64,000 bases of DNA from an uncultured Caldilineaceae bacterium (GTDB lineage: Bacteria > Chloroflexota > Anaerolineae > Caldilineales > Caldilineaceae). The notes beneath the pieces are model-generated. The model had not been told where the DNA came from, searched no databases, and was given only the letters and a program-made list of their open reading frames with translations. This document shows positions 54,268 to 63,590 of the stretch, piece after piece; positions within the stretch are counted from its first letter, which is position 1; each line of letters starts with the position of its first letter. The position numbers and the translations under genes are program-made. The stretch is from positions 186,001 through 250,000 of the forward strand of contig CATOTS010000005.1 in the NCBI GenBank assembly GCA_951813625.1, given 5' to 3'.

Positions 54268-54684
54268 TATGTCGGCGTTGATGGAAAAGGCGATGCTGAG
54301 TACAGCCACTTCGTGATCAGCCACGATCAAGTCAGTCGGATCTCAACCGCAGACGATTGGAACCGGCAGACTGGTGTCGACATGGTCAAGCCCTCTGTAC
54401 GCAGCATGCAAGGTGAGGATGGTGTCATCACGATTGACGACAGCATCGTCGAGAAGCCCTACACCGATGAGAACGAACTGATCTGTTGGCACTACGACCA
54501 TGCGCAAGCAGGGATGGTCAAGGGCATCAACTTTATCACTGCTTTGCACACTAGTGGGTGAGGTCTCATTGCCGGTGACCTATCGATTGGTGTCCAAGAG
54601 CGAATCGTACATCGACAAGCAGGGCAATTTCACTGATAGAAACTGTGCAGATGTGCCGATGGTCCGCAGTTCTGCCAGTGAATA
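54268..54684 (+). pseudogene. DDE transposase remnant
   Basis: Frame 1 from about 54268 to 54561 encodes YVGVDGKGDAEYSH, SHDQVSRISTADDW, ITIDDSIVEKPYTDENELI, CWHYDHAQAGMVKGINFIT, a DDE transposase core. After ALHTS the frame is lost; the expected GEVSLPVTYRLVSKSESY continues in another frame from about 54560. Neither end is complete. The family was not assigned. It lies between MITE 1 and the amidase gene. Confidence 0.75.
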
Positions 54685-54791
54685 GGAATTATGCGCACCC
54701 CTCAAGTAAATCACAGTCGGATTCTGGGAGAGCAGGCCATACAACTCGATTTTGCCAGTGGTCAGACCCGTTACCAACTCAGGAGGGAAGT

Positions 54792-56525
54792 ATGACACAG
54801 CGTAAAATCCATCGCCGTCGCTTCCTGCAGCTGTCGGGGGCAACGACGGCGGCCCTCGTGCTGGCTGCGTGCGACGGCCTCGAACTGGAAGTCATCAGCG
54901 AGGAGCCGGCCGCAGCGGCCGAGGGCAAGGAGGAGGCGCCCAAACAGGTTGTGATGGAAGAGGCTGAAGTGCCATCCCAATACTCGGAGTCGCCGCGGTT
55001 GTTCGAAGTGACGATCGCCCAGTTGCAGAAGGAGATGGCGGCGGGCGGGCGCACCGCTGCCAGCATCACGGAAAGCTACCTGGCAGACTTTGCGGCGATT
55101 GACGCCGACCTGCGCTCCGTGATCGAGACCAACCCGGACGCGCCTAAGATCGCCGCGCAGTTGGATCGTGAACGCGCGGCCGGCCAACTGCGCGGCCCGC
55201 TGCACGGCATCCCCATCCTGCTCAAGGACAACATCGACACCGCTGACCAGATGCAGACGACGGCCGGCTCACTGGCTCTGCTCGGCTCGCGGCCGGCGCG
55301 CGATGCAACCGTCGCGGCCGCGCTGCGGCAGGCCGGCGCGGTCATCCTGGGCAAAGCCAACCTGAGCGAATGGTCCAACTTCCGAGGCTTCAACTCGACC
55401 AGCGGCTGGAGCGCGCGCGGTGGCCAGTGCCGCAACCCCTACGATTTGAGCCGCAACCCGTGCGGCTCCAGTTCTGGCTCGGGCGCGGCGGTCAGCGCCA
55501 ACCTGGCGGCCGTCGCGCTGGGCACGGAGACCGACAACTCGCTCGTCTGCCCGGCCCACACTTGCGGCATCGTCGGCATCAAACCAACGGTCGGCCTCAG
55601 CAGCCGCGCCGGCGTCATCCCCATCTCGCACACGCAGGATACGGTCGGGCCGATGGCGCGCACCGTTGCCGACGCCGCCGCCGTGCTGGGCGCGCTTACC
55701 GCCGCCGATGCGCGCGATCCGGCGACGGGCGTTAAGAACAGACAAGTCCACAGCGACTATCGCCCCTTTCTGGATGCCGACGGCCTGCGCGGCGCGCGCA
55801 TCGGGGTGGCGCGCAAGGAGGTGAGCGGATACCACGCCGCGACCGACAGGATATTCGAGGAGGCGCTCCGGGCGCTCCGCGATGCCGGCGCGGAGGTGAT
55901 CGATCCCGCCGACATCGCGACGTATGGCGACGAGAATCTGAAAATGAGCGAACTGTTCGTCCTGCTGACCGAGTTCAAACATGGCATTGCCGCCTATCTG
56001 GCAACCCGGATTGTGTCGGATGGGGACCTGCCCCAGCCCCGCTCCCTCGCCGATCTGATCCGTTACAACCAGGATCACGCCGAGCAGGAGTTGGTCCATT
56101 TCGGCCAGGAATATTTCGAGATGGCGTTGGAGATGGGCGCTCTGGATGGGGAGGACTATCGGCAGGCGCTGGCTACGGGGCGGCGGCTGGCCGGAACGGA
56201 GGGGCTGGACGCAGTGCTGGACGAGTACAGTCTGGACGCGCTGATCGCGCCGACGGGGGGGCCGGCTTCGCTCATCGAGGGGAACTCTCTTGGCGGCAGT
56301 TCCCGCTGCGCGGCCGTGGCCGGCTATCCGCTGTTGACCGTGCCGGCCGGCTTCGTGTCGGGGTCGGGCGACGAGAATGCGGGCAACGACCTGCCCGTCG
56401 GTCTCACATTCATGGGCCGCGCCTGGAGCGAGCCGACACTGATCCGCCTCGCCTATGCCTTTGAGCAGATCACCCAGACGCGCCGTCCGCCGGAAATTCA
56501 GTGGCCAGTATCAGAAGAAGAGTAG
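54792..56525 (+). CDS. Tat-exported lipoprotein amidase (amidase signature family)
   Basis: A 577-residue exported amidase. The signal carries a Tat motif (HRRRFLQLSG) and a lipobox LVLAAC near 22-27, so it is probably anchored outside the cytoplasm. The catalytic triad region reads ILLKDNIDT (Lys), NPCGSSSGSGAAV (Ser) and the nucleophile stretch GTETDNSLVCPA, where most family members have GTETDGS; the G to N change is notable. C-terminal LPVGLTFMGRAWSEP is typical. AGGAGGG precedes ATG 54792. It lies between the two MITEs. Substrate unknown. Confidence 0.9.
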   Translation: MTQRKIHRRRFLQLSGATTAALVLAACDGLELEVISEEPAAAAEGKEEAPKQVVMEEAEVPSQYSESPRLFEVTIAQLQKEMAAGGRTAASITESYLADFAAIDADLRSVIETNPDAPKIAAQLDRERAAGQLRGPLHGIPILLKDNIDTADQMQTTAGSLALLGSRPARDATVAAALRQAGAVILGKANLSEWSNFRGFNSTSGWSARGGQCRNPYDLSRNPCGSSSGSGAAVSANLAAVALGTETDNSLVCPAHTCGIVGIKPTVGLSSRAGVIPISHTQDTVGPMARTVADAAAVLGALTAADARDPATGVKNRQVHSDYRPFLDADGLRGARIGVARKEVSGYHAATDRIFEEALRALRDAGAEVIDPADIATYGDENLKMSELFVLLTEFKHGIAAYLATRIVSDGDLPQPRSLADLIRYNQDHAEQELVHFGQEYFEMALEMGALDGEDYRQALATGRRLAGTEGLDAVLDEYSLDALIAPTGGPASLIEGNSLGGSSRCAAVAGYPLLTVPAGFVSGSGDENAGNDLPVGLTFMGRAWSEPTLIRLAYAFEQITQTRRPPEIQWPVSEEE

Positions 56526-56586
56526 GTGTCAGTCGGAGGGGGGCCGACGGGAAAGTGCTCCAGTAATTCGGAGTAACTCGCCGGCG

Positions 56587-56940
56587 GCCTACCCTACACA
56601 TCGGCGGTGTTCGGCAATGACATCAGCACAATGCCCGACTTTCCGGCCGAGATCCGAGCGCCTGCCGGTACGCTGGCCGAAGTCAGCGGTTTTCAGGTTC
56701 ACTTTTCCAGCCAAAATGTGTTGACTCCGGGTGATGCGCCGCAAGTTCTGGTGGCAATGAACCCGGCCGCGCTGAAAGCCAGCCTGCCCGAACTGCAACG
56801 GTCGGGAACGATTATTGTCAACACCGACTCCTTCACCAAGCAGAACCTGTCGAAGGCCGGCTACACCTCAAATCCGCTTGAAGACAGTTCTCTGGACGGC
56901 TTTCAGGTCTACCAAGTCAGAATTCAGGTCAATAGTTTGG
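56587..56940 (+). pseudogene. Fragment of a 2-oxoacid:ferredoxin oxidoreductase alpha subunit (KorA-like)
   Basis: Reads [68 protein letters not shown] and [17 protein letters not shown], the gamma-like N-terminal domain of 2-oxoglutarate or similar ferredoxin oxidoreductases. About 115 residues remain of an expected 550-600; both the true start and the rest of the protein are missing. It lies between the amidase and the LRR gene, inside the MITE-bracketed segment, so it is a rearrangement remnant. Confidence 0.8.
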
Positions 56941-56965
56941 CATTCCGACCAGTAGGAGGAACATC

Positions 56966-59900
56966 ATGAACTTTGTTCTAAGAAGTTTGACTGTCATAAT
57001 CGTTGTATGTGTCCTGGCTGTTGGCCAGGGAAGGCCGCGACTGTTTGCATCGTCACCTGTCGTTACGGCCGGCGACACGGACAGAGCCGCGTTGGTCGCG
57101 CTCTACCAGGCTACGAACGGCGCCAACTGGGTGAACAGCGACAACTGGCTGAGCGACGCGCCGCTCGATGCCTGGCACGGCGTCACCACCGACGATAGTG
57201 GCCGCGTCATTGAACTCGTTCTCCCGCGTAACGGATTGAGCGGGACGATACCGTTAGAACTGGGCAACGCCAACCTGATATATCTAGACGTCTCCGCGAA
57301 CGAGTTGAGTGGTGAGATTCCGTCCGAGTTGGGCAATCTCACCAATCTGACATGGCTGAGCCTCGCAGAGAACCAGTTGAGCGGGACGATCCCGGCGGAA
57401 CTGGGCAATCTCACCAATCTGACATGGCTGAGCCTCGCAGAGAACCAGTTGAGCGGGGCGATCCCGGCGGAACTGGGCAATCTCACCAATCTGACAGATC
57501 TGTACCTCTGGGACAACCAGTTGAGCGGGACGATCCCGTCAGAACTGGGCAATCTCACCAATCTGACATGGCTGAGCCTCTGGGGCAACCAGTTGAGCGG
57601 GACGATCCCGTCAGAACTGGGCAATCTCACCAATCTGACAAACCTGAGCCTCGCAGAGAACCAGTTGAGCGGGACGATTCCGGCGGAACTGGACAAGCTC
57701 GCTAACCTGACAGGGCTGGGCCTCTCAGAGAACCAGCTGAGCGGGACGATCCCGTCCGAGTTGGGCAATCTCACCAACCTGAAAGTGCTGACCCTCTCAC
57801 ATAACGAGTTGAGTGGGACGATCCCGTCAGAACTGGGCAATCTCACCAATCTGACATGGCTGGAACTCTTACATAACGAGTTGAGTGGGACGATACCGTC
57901 AGAACTGGGCAAGCCCACCAATCTGATAGGGCTGTACCTCTGGGGCAATCAGTTGAGCGGGACGATCCCGGCGGAACTGGGCAAGCTCACCAATCTGACA
58001 AGGCTGAGCCTCTCAGAGAACCAGTTGAGCGGGGCGATACCGTCCGAACTGGGCAAGCTCACCAATCTGACAGATCTGTACCTCTGGGGCAATCAGTTGA
58101 GCGGGACGATCCCGGCGGAACTGGGCAAGCTCGCTAACCTGACAGGGCTGGGCCTCTCACATAACGAGTTGAGTGGGACGATACCGTCAGAACTGGGCAA
58201 GCTCACCAACTTGGAAGTGCTGCGCCTCTGGGGCAACCAGTTGAGCGGGACGATCCCGTCCGAGTTGGGCAATCTCACCAACCTGAAAGTGCTGGACCTC
58301 TCACATAACGAGTTGAGTGGGACGATACCGTCAGAACTGGGCAATCTCACCAATCTGACATGGCTGGACCTCTCACATAACGAGTTGAGTGGGACGATAC
58401 CGTCAGAATTGGGCAAGCTCACCAATCTGATAGAGCCGGACCTCTGGGGCAACCAGTTGAGCGGGATGATTCCGGTGGTGTCAATTCACAACCCTCTGGT
58501 CATCCCGATCGGAGACACGCCGGCGGTTTCAGGGGGACCGTTTCAGGACTGGCCCGCGGTCGAGGATGAGGCGCACGGCCTGAAGATATTCTATCCCAAA
58601 TGGTGGCTCTTCGCGTCCTCCAAGGAGGAGCTGTCCTCTCTCCTGCCGCAGATGGGCGACCCAGCCATAGCCGGAACTGTGCTCGATGAGCAGGCTACGT
58701 ACATCGACTCCTTAACGGCGGCGGGAGAGGAGGATCAATTTTCCGGTCTGGGCTTCCTGTTCGAGCCGAACTCTCCGCCGGCCTACATCAACAGATTTGC
58801 TCTGCTTGCGATTCCGGCCGCGGGCCGGACCCTGGAGGAGTATGCGCAACTGTTGGCCGCCCGACTGGATGAGTCTGAAGCCGAGACATTGGAGCACGTC
58901 GGGGTTGGCCCCGGTCTGCGGCCCTGGGGGGAGAAGGCCGCATCGATCCGGTACCGCAGCGGCGGCACAGTTGTCGATGAAGGCAAGGTCGTCACCCGGC
59001 CGGGCACGGAGGTGGTCGGCTGGCAGGTCGTCCTGCTTTCCCCGGACAGCGGGACCTTTTTGCTGATCACCTCTGATGTGTGGGGAGAGGAGTTCGACAG
59101 GCGGTTGGAACCGTTTCTGCGTGACATCGTGCGGCGGGTCCAATGGCTGGACCATCCCGCCTACGATCCCCCGGTCGGCCCCACGGTGACGATCACCCGC
59201 ACCATGTATGTGCGCGGGGGCCCGGGTACCGACCATCCCATCATCAGCACGGCTATTGAGGCGGAGCAATACGCCGCGATCAGCACGAATGCGGCCGGCG
59301 ACTGGTGGCAGATCGAATATGACGGTCAACTGGCGTGGGTCTATGGCGGATTCGTTAAGCCGTCCGCCGATGCCGAGAATGCGCTGCAGGCGGACGCGGC
59401 GGGCTGGCTGACCTATGACGACAGCGCGCGCGGCCTGTCGCTGTCCTATCCGTCGCGATGGCACTTTTTCGACCCGGCGCAGCCCTCCCAGATCGACCTG
59501 TCGCTCTTTTCGGCCGCGGTCAAAGGGCGAGAAGGCGAGCGACTCGACGTGGCGGAGATGGGGGCATTGGTGTCGGCCATGAGCGTCCGCCGCGACGATG
59601 CCGTGATCGGGCTTGGCCTTCAGTCGGGACCGGCGGATGCCGTGTCGAGCAACTTCATGATTGTCTACTCTCTCGCCGCCGAAGGCACAACGTTGGCGCG
59701 CTACGCGAAGATGGCCGCCGAGCACCCCTACAGTATCGAGCCTGCCAGCGTTGAACTGGTGCGCGGTCTCAGACCGTTGAGCGAAGAGGCGGTATCGATC
59801 CGCTACCGCGAGTCCGAGACCGCTAGTGAAGTATGGCAGGTCGTTCTGCTGGCACCGGATGGAGAGAGGCTTCTCGTCCTTGCTTTCAGTGTTCACAGCG

Positions 59901-59986
59901 ACGAATTCGCCGCATTGCAACCGATGCTGCGTGAAATCGTGCAGCGCCTGCGCTGGGCCGAGCCGCCTTCGAGCGGTGTGGGCTAA
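56966..59986 (+). CDS. Secreted LRR surface protein with SH3b and duplicated C-terminal domains
   Basis: 1006 residues. A signal peptide (1-28, [14 protein letters not shown]) is followed by the LRR cap [20 protein letters not shown] and 18 plant-type 24-residue LRRs (about 80-510, consensus [21 protein letters not shown]). Then come two copies of a YP(K/S)(W/R)W domain (about 535-730 and 810-1000), separated by an SH3b-like domain (about 735-800, [19 protein letters not shown]...[20 protein letters not shown]). The layout suggests a cell-surface binding protein. GTAGGAGGAAC precedes ATG 56966. The repeat units are nearly identical at the DNA level. Confidence 0.85.
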   Translation: MNFVLRSLTVIIVVCVLAVGQGRPRLFASSPVVTAGDTDRAALVALYQATNGANWVNSDNWLSDAPLDAWHGVTTDDSGRVIELVLPRNGLSGTIPLELGNANLIYLDVSANELSGEIPSELGNLTNLTWLSLAENQLSGTIPAELGNLTNLTWLSLAENQLSGAIPAELGNLTNLTDLYLWDNQLSGTIPSELGNLTNLTWLSLWGNQLSGTIPSELGNLTNLTNLSLAENQLSGTIPAELDKLANLTGLGLSENQLSGTIPSELGNLTNLKVLTLSHNELSGTIPSELGNLTNLTWLELLHNELSGTIPSELGKPTNLIGLYLWGNQLSGTIPAELGKLTNLTRLSLSENQLSGAIPSELGKLTNLTDLYLWGNQLSGTIPAELGKLANLTGLGLSHNELSGTIPSELGKLTNLEVLRLWGNQLSGTIPSELGNLTNLKVLDLSHNELSGTIPSELGNLTNLTWLDLSHNELSGTIPSELGKLTNLIEPDLWGNQLSGMIPVVSIHNPLVIPIGDTPAVSGGPFQDWPAVEDEAHGLKIFYPKWWLFASSKEELSSLLPQMGDPAIAGTVLDEQATYIDSLTAAGEEDQFSGLGFLFEPNSPPAYINRFALLAIPAAGRTLEEYAQLLAARLDESEAETLEHVGVGPGLRPWGEKAASIRYRSGGTVVDEGKVVTRPGTEVVGWQVVLLSPDSGTFLLITSDVWGEEFDRRLEPFLRDIVRRVQWLDHPAYDPPVGPTVTITRTMYVRGGPGTDHPIISTAIEAEQYAAISTNAAGDWWQIEYDGQLAWVYGGFVKPSADAENALQADAAGWLTYDDSARGLSLSYPSRWHFFDPAQPSQIDLSLFSAAVKGREGERLDVAEMGALVSAMSVRRDDAVIGLGLQSGPADAVSSNFMIVYSLAAEGTTLARYAKMAAEHPYSIEPASVELVRGLRPLSEEAVSIRYRESETASEVWQVVLLAPDGERLLVLAFSVHSDEFAALQPMLREIVQRLRWAEPPSSGVG
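57205..58490 (+). repeat. 72-bp tandem repeats encoding LRRs
   Basis: 18 units of 72 bp in frame, many nearly identical over 60 bp, for example gggacgatcccgtcagaact recurring. Recent expansion or gene conversion is likely, and assembly collapse here is possible. Confidence 0.8.
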
Positions 59987-60261
59987 GCACTTTCTCACCC
60001 TCACTGGGTACCGCCAGCGCGGGTGAGCAGGTCCCCATTACCGGCAAGAATTCAAGCAGAGCTTGGCGGCGGCTCAACTGTACCGATTGGGTCGGGTGGT
60101 CTTCGGCCATTTGGTGACCGCGACCGGGCCTTTGGTAGAGGTCCCGTTGGTAGAGTCGTTCGATTGGGATGTGTACCATGAAGGCGACTGTCTATCACTT
60201 TTGGTCAGACGGTTTGCCGCGAACTGGAGATAACTGCCACAGCGGAATTAGTGGCCAGTGG
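59987..60261. other. Intergenic stretch with possible gene remnant
   Basis: 275 bp. One frame (about 60032-60230) reads RQEFKQSLAAAQLYRLGRVV, then FGHLVTATGPLVEVPLVESF and WDVYHEGD, which looks protein-like but has no start. I do not recognise the family. Confidence 0.3.
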
Positions 60262-60432
60262 TTAGTACTACAACCGCAATTCACGAATCTGCAGTTTTTC
60301 CGGCGAAAATGAGGGTGCGAAAGCGCATTCTGAACAACCACGGAACTGAATGAACGGCCCAAATGCAGCCACTTCTGCGCCTCCTTTTGCACTTTCGGTC
60401 TTCGGCCAGCTAGAGTGCGGTTGTAGTACTAA
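60262..60432 (-). mobile_element. MITE-like element, copy 2 (171 bp, inverted)
   Basis: Perfect 17-bp terminal inverted repeats TTAGTACTACAACCGCA (60262-60278) and TGCGGTTGTAGTACTAA (60416-60432). Opposite orientation to copy 1. It stops 2 bp before the TA that bounds the IS630 element. Confidence 0.87.
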
Positions 60433-60439
60433 AGTAAGT

Positions 60440-61243
60440 TCAATTTGAGACTAAGAGTTTTTCGTAGTCTGGGTCGAGTTCGAATTTGGGCCAAAGGCGA
60501 TATACAAGGGTGATTGTGTCGTCATTGATGCGGTCGATGAACTTTTTGCAAGCGTCGAATAGTTGGGGCATCGAATCGTGGCAGTGGTTGCGAGTCACCT
60601 CTTCTCGCATCCATTTCCACAAACCTTCGATCGGGTTCAGGTCGGGACTGTAAGCTGGTAAAGCCATGAGCGTGAAGCCGAGTTTGGCAGCGGCCTTCTG
60701 TACGCATTTGGCCCGATGCCAAGGGGCGCCGTCCCAAATGATCACGACTTCGCTGGGCCCATCGTCCAGCCATGCAGCCAGGCGCTGCAAGAACTGAATC
60801 GTATGCTCTTTGTTGCAGGTGCCTTCATTCCAAATGAAGCACTGGCCCTCGGCGAAGTCGTAGGCGCCATACCAGTTGATGCAGTGGGCGAGCGGCGCCG
60901 AGTCACTCAGTCGCCAAGCCGGTTTGCCTTTTACCGCCCAGGTGTAGCCGATGTCCATGTCGCGATGGATGTGTGCTTCATCGATATAGATCAGACGTCT
61001 CTGCGACCGCCATACCTGTTCATACAGTTCGTGAAACCGTGGCATAAAGTCAGCTCGTTTGTGCGGGTCGGCTCTCTTGGGCATTTTGTGGCATCGCTTC
61101 CAACCCAGATGCGCCGCACACAAGATGCGGTGCAGCGAACTGCAGGCCAAGTCGCAATCCAGCGCTTGTTTGAGCCAGAGCCGCAGCTTTTTCAACGTCC
61201 AATTGTGGCCAGGCAAGCCGTGGTCGACAGGCTCGCTTTCCAC
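60440..61243 (-). CDS. IS630 transposase, catalytic part (orfB)
   Basis: 267 residues from an internal Met; the natural product is probably an orfA-orfB fusion made by -1 frameshifting. DDE residues: IYIDEAHI (Asp), IIWDGAPWH (Asp) and YSPDLNPIEGLWKWM (Glu), the IS630/Tc1-mariner catalytic triad. All three acidic residues are intact, so the enzyme may be active. Confidence 0.9.
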   Translation of the reverse strand: MESEPVDHGLPGHNWTLKKLRLWLKQALDCDLACSSLHRILCAAHLGWKRCHKMPKRADPHKRADFMPRFHELYEQVWRSQRRLIYIDEAHIHRDMDIGYTWAVKGKPAWRLSDSAPLAHCINWYGAYDFAEGQCFIWNEGTCNKEHTIQFLQRLAAWLDDGPSEVVIIWDGAPWHRAKCVQKAAAKLGFTLMALPAYSPDLNPIEGLWKWMREEVTRNHCHDSMPQLFDACKKFIDRINDDTITLVYRLWPKFELDPDYEKLLVSN

Positions 61244-61251
61244 GACAACGC

Positions 61252-61536
61252 TTACGAGTTGCCTGACCTGCTTGAAGCTAAAAAAGGGCGACGCCCTTCC
61301 GTTTGACGATAGCGCACTGCCTCCGGACCCAACCGATTGTAGTCATGCACCCATTTGAGGACCGTTTCCTTCGTGCGTCCGATCTCTCGTGCCCAGCCAC
61401 AGGCCGTCGTCTGTCCACTCGCGATCATAAACAATGCCAGAAATCGCTCGCGACTGCGCGCATGTTCAGCTTCCACCGACATGATGCGCAAATCGGACAA
61501 AGACTGGCCCCATGTCGTCAAATCCGGTCGAACCAT
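61252..61536 (-). CDS. IS630 transposase N-terminal HTH part (orfA)
   Basis: 94 residues with a helix-turn-helix region (ASGQTTACGWAREIGRTKET and WVHDYNRLGPEAVRYR). It ends at a TAA 10 codons after the slippery heptamer. After a -1 shift there the frame continues as FKQVRQLV into orfB. Confidence 0.88.
   Translation of the reverse strand: MVRPDLTTWGQSLSDLRIMSVEAEHARSRERFLALFMIASGQTTACGWAREIGRTKETVLKWVHDYNRLGPEAVRYRQTEGRRPFLASSRSGNS
61279..61285 (-). promoter_or_regulatory. Predicted -1 ribosomal frameshift site T_TTT_TTA
   Basis: On the minus strand the zero frame reads CCT TTT TTA GCT. The heptamer T TTT TTA fits X XXY YYZ, and slipping back one base continues as AGC TTC AAG into orfB. Consistent with programmed frameshifting known in IS630 members. 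Confidence 0.8.
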
Positions 61537-61755
61537 CGTTTCCCTCTATCATTTGATATGGAAGTCGGTCCGATCCTTCAATCACATCTTGCCAATCAAA
61601 TGCAAGGCTCTTGGTTTCATTAGGGAAATACTTTAGATAGTCACAAAAAACTTAGATGACTGGAATACTGAAGCCTTCGCTTGCGCTGTGAATTTAGCCT
61701 GGCAGTGACCGGCCGCCCGGCCTGTGCGCAGGAGCAGACAAAGCTTCAGGTCGCT

Positions 61756-62646
61756 CTACTTCGGATAGAGTTCCGCCAGCAGCCTCGCCAGCTCCTCCCT
61801 CGTCATGTCATCCACCGGCGGGGCAGGCTCACGCACCCTTGCTGTCCCAATGACCCCGCGATGACGCAGAATCTCTTTGTGGACTGCGTAGAACAGACCC
61901 GTTCCCTGGGACGTCAGGCGGGCCACCGGTTGAAGATAACGGTTGAATGTCTCCCTGGCGCCGCCCTCGTCCCCGGACCGCACACGGTCCCAGATGTCAA
62001 CGAAAACCTCCGGCTGCGTACAGAACGGCATCGTGCCAACCGAGCCCCGCCGCAGCTCTTCGATGAAAAACCCGCCACCCGCGCCCCCGAAGATCGTCAA
62101 CCGGTCTCCGGCTTGCGTAGCCATCGCCGACACTCTCTCCACCACAGGCAAGCTCTCCACCTTGATGTAGCGAACCCACTCACACGTTTCCGCCAGGCGC
62201 CGCGCCAGCGCAGGCGATATTGGCGAAGCCGGCACGTCCTGTATGAAGATCGGCAACGCCACCGCGTCCGAAATCTCACGATAGTACGCAATGATCTCAT
62301 CCGCCCCAACAGGGAAAAAGGAGGGCGGCAGCACCATCAGCGCGTCGGCCCCGTTCTCATGCGCCAGGCGGCTGTAATGAACGGCCAGGTCTGTGCCCTG
62401 CGCGCCCGTGTTGATCACAACCGGAACACGGCCTGCCACCTGGTCGACCACAATGCGCGTCATGGTTACCCGTTCGGCCTCGGTCAGCTTGAAGACCTCG
62501 CTCCCCAGCGCAACCCCCAACCCGTGGACCCCGGCACTGAGATTGAAATCGATCAGGCTGCGCAGACTCTCTTCGTCGATCTGCGAACTCTCGTCAAACG
62601 GGGTAACCAGAATCGGAAAAACTCCCTGCATCGCGCGTCCCGTCAT
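61756..62646 (-). CDS. DapA-family aldolase
   Basis: A 296-residue TIM-barrel aldolase. The Schiff-base Lys is in WVRYIKVES near 162, and the YYREI tyrosine and GTGLF-type regions follow. The start FPILVTPFDESSQIDEESL is typical of dihydrodipicolinate synthase, N-acetylneuraminate lyase and KDG aldolase. Substrate cannot be assigned; the surrounding sugar-acid genes suggest a keto-deoxy acid. GGGAGG precedes ATG 62646. It lies beyond the IS element. Confidence 0.88.
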   Translation of the reverse strand: MTGRAMQGVFPILVTPFDESSQIDEESLRSLIDFNLSAGVHGLGVALGSEVFKLTEAERVTMTRIVVDQVAGRVPVVINTGAQGTDLAVHYSRLAHENGADALMVLPPSFFPVGADEIIAYYREISDAVALPIFIQDVPASPISPALARRLAETCEWVRYIKVESLPVVERVSAMATQAGDRLTIFGGAGGGFFIEELRRGSVGTMPFCTQPEVFVDIWDRVRSGDEGGARETFNRYLQPVARLTSQGTGLFYAVHKEILRHRGVIGTARVREPAPPVDDMTREELARLLAELYPK

Positions 62647-62893
62647 CGTTCCTCCCATGGCTCTCGTCGCAATTGAACAACCCTCAGCAACGTTCGCTGC
62701 ATCATGCCCCCGCTCCCCGATTGACGCAAATTCCGATTGAATCTATGCAGCGCGTATGCTATGATTGCCTGAACTTCACTTTCAGCCGGACATCGCAGGA
62801 AAGGCCGGTCGATTCCCACACGATTTGGACGGCGGCAGCGACACGTCGGCTCCGGCCGTCCGCCGCACCACACCACAGGAGAAAGGTAGACCG

Positions 62894-63550
62894 ATGACGA
62901 AAGTTCTTGTTCTTTCAGGCGCCAATCACGGGTTCGCCGAGAGCGCCGCGGTGATCGGCGCATTCCTCGGCGACGACCCGGGGATAGAGGTCACGCTTAC
63001 CGACGACAAAGCGGTCTTTGCTTCCCCCAACCTGGCCGACCACGACGTCTGCGTGCTGGGAACCGGCTTCACCAGGTCGGAACGCCACGATGACGGCAGC
63101 GTAACCCACCACTCGGAACTGTCGGCCGACCAGGAGGCCGGGCTCTTCCAATTCGTTTCCGGCGGCAAAGGCCTCGTCGGCGTCCACGGCACCGGTTGGT
63201 GGATCGGCGGACAGGCGGTTGACCTGATCGGCGGGCACGCCAACTGGCATCCTCCCGGACTGACATTCACCGTCAATATAGAGGACGGCGCCCACCCGAT
63301 CATGGATGGTATCGACGACTTCGAAGTCGAAGACGAAATTTACATGACCGCCTTCGACCCCGCCATTCACATCCTCGCCAGCGCGCAGTGGGCCGAAAAG
63401 GCGCATCCGATGGCCTGGGTCAAACCGTACGGCAATGGAAAGGTTTTCTACACGACGCTGGGTCACACTTCAGATACCTTCCAGCGGGCAGCCGTGCAGC
63501 GCATGATGCGGCAGGGAACGCTCTGGGCCGCGAACGGGGCCGCCGGCTGA
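62894..63550 (+). CDS. ThuA-like trehalose/sugar-utilisation protein
   Basis: A 218-residue class I glutamine-amidotransferase-like fold. VLVLSGANHGFAESA and GLVGVHGTGWW define the ThuA family; GHTSDTFQ near the end is typical. Often linked with sugar-oxidoreductase systems. AGGAGA precedes ATG 62894. The reaction is unknown. Confidence 0.85.
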   Translation: MTKVLVLSGANHGFAESAAVIGAFLGDDPGIEVTLTDDKAVFASPNLADHDVCVLGTGFTRSERHDDGSVTHHSELSADQEAGLFQFVSGGKGLVGVHGTGWWIGGQAVDLIGGHANWHPPGLTFTVNIEDGAHPIMDGIDDFEVEDEIYMTAFDPAIHILASAQWAEKAHPMAWVKPYGNGKVFYTTLGHTSDTFQRAAVQRMMRQGTLWAANGAAG

Positions 63551-63567
63551 CGCCTGCACAGGAAAAC

Positions 63568-63590
63568 AGGGGCGGCCTGCTCGCGCCCCT
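63568..63590 (+). other. Hairpin between thuA-like and MFS genes
   Basis: AGGGGCG pairs with CGCCCCT, loop 9 nt. No T-run follows, so it is not a standard terminator. Confidence 0.4.

Larger units (their letters stand above)
60435..61654 (-). mobile_element. IS630-family insertion sequence
   Basis: About 1.22 kb bounded by TA at 60435-60436 and 61653-61654, the family's target duplication. Both ends read AGTT then T-rich sequence, an imperfect inverted repeat. It contains orfA and orfB on the minus strand. Confidence 0.8.

Noticed and set aside
60195..60392. A 65-residue frame within MITE 2 that resembles one within MITE 1
   Set aside because: The similarity simply reflects the shared repeat DNA; the frames have no start signal and differ at their ends.
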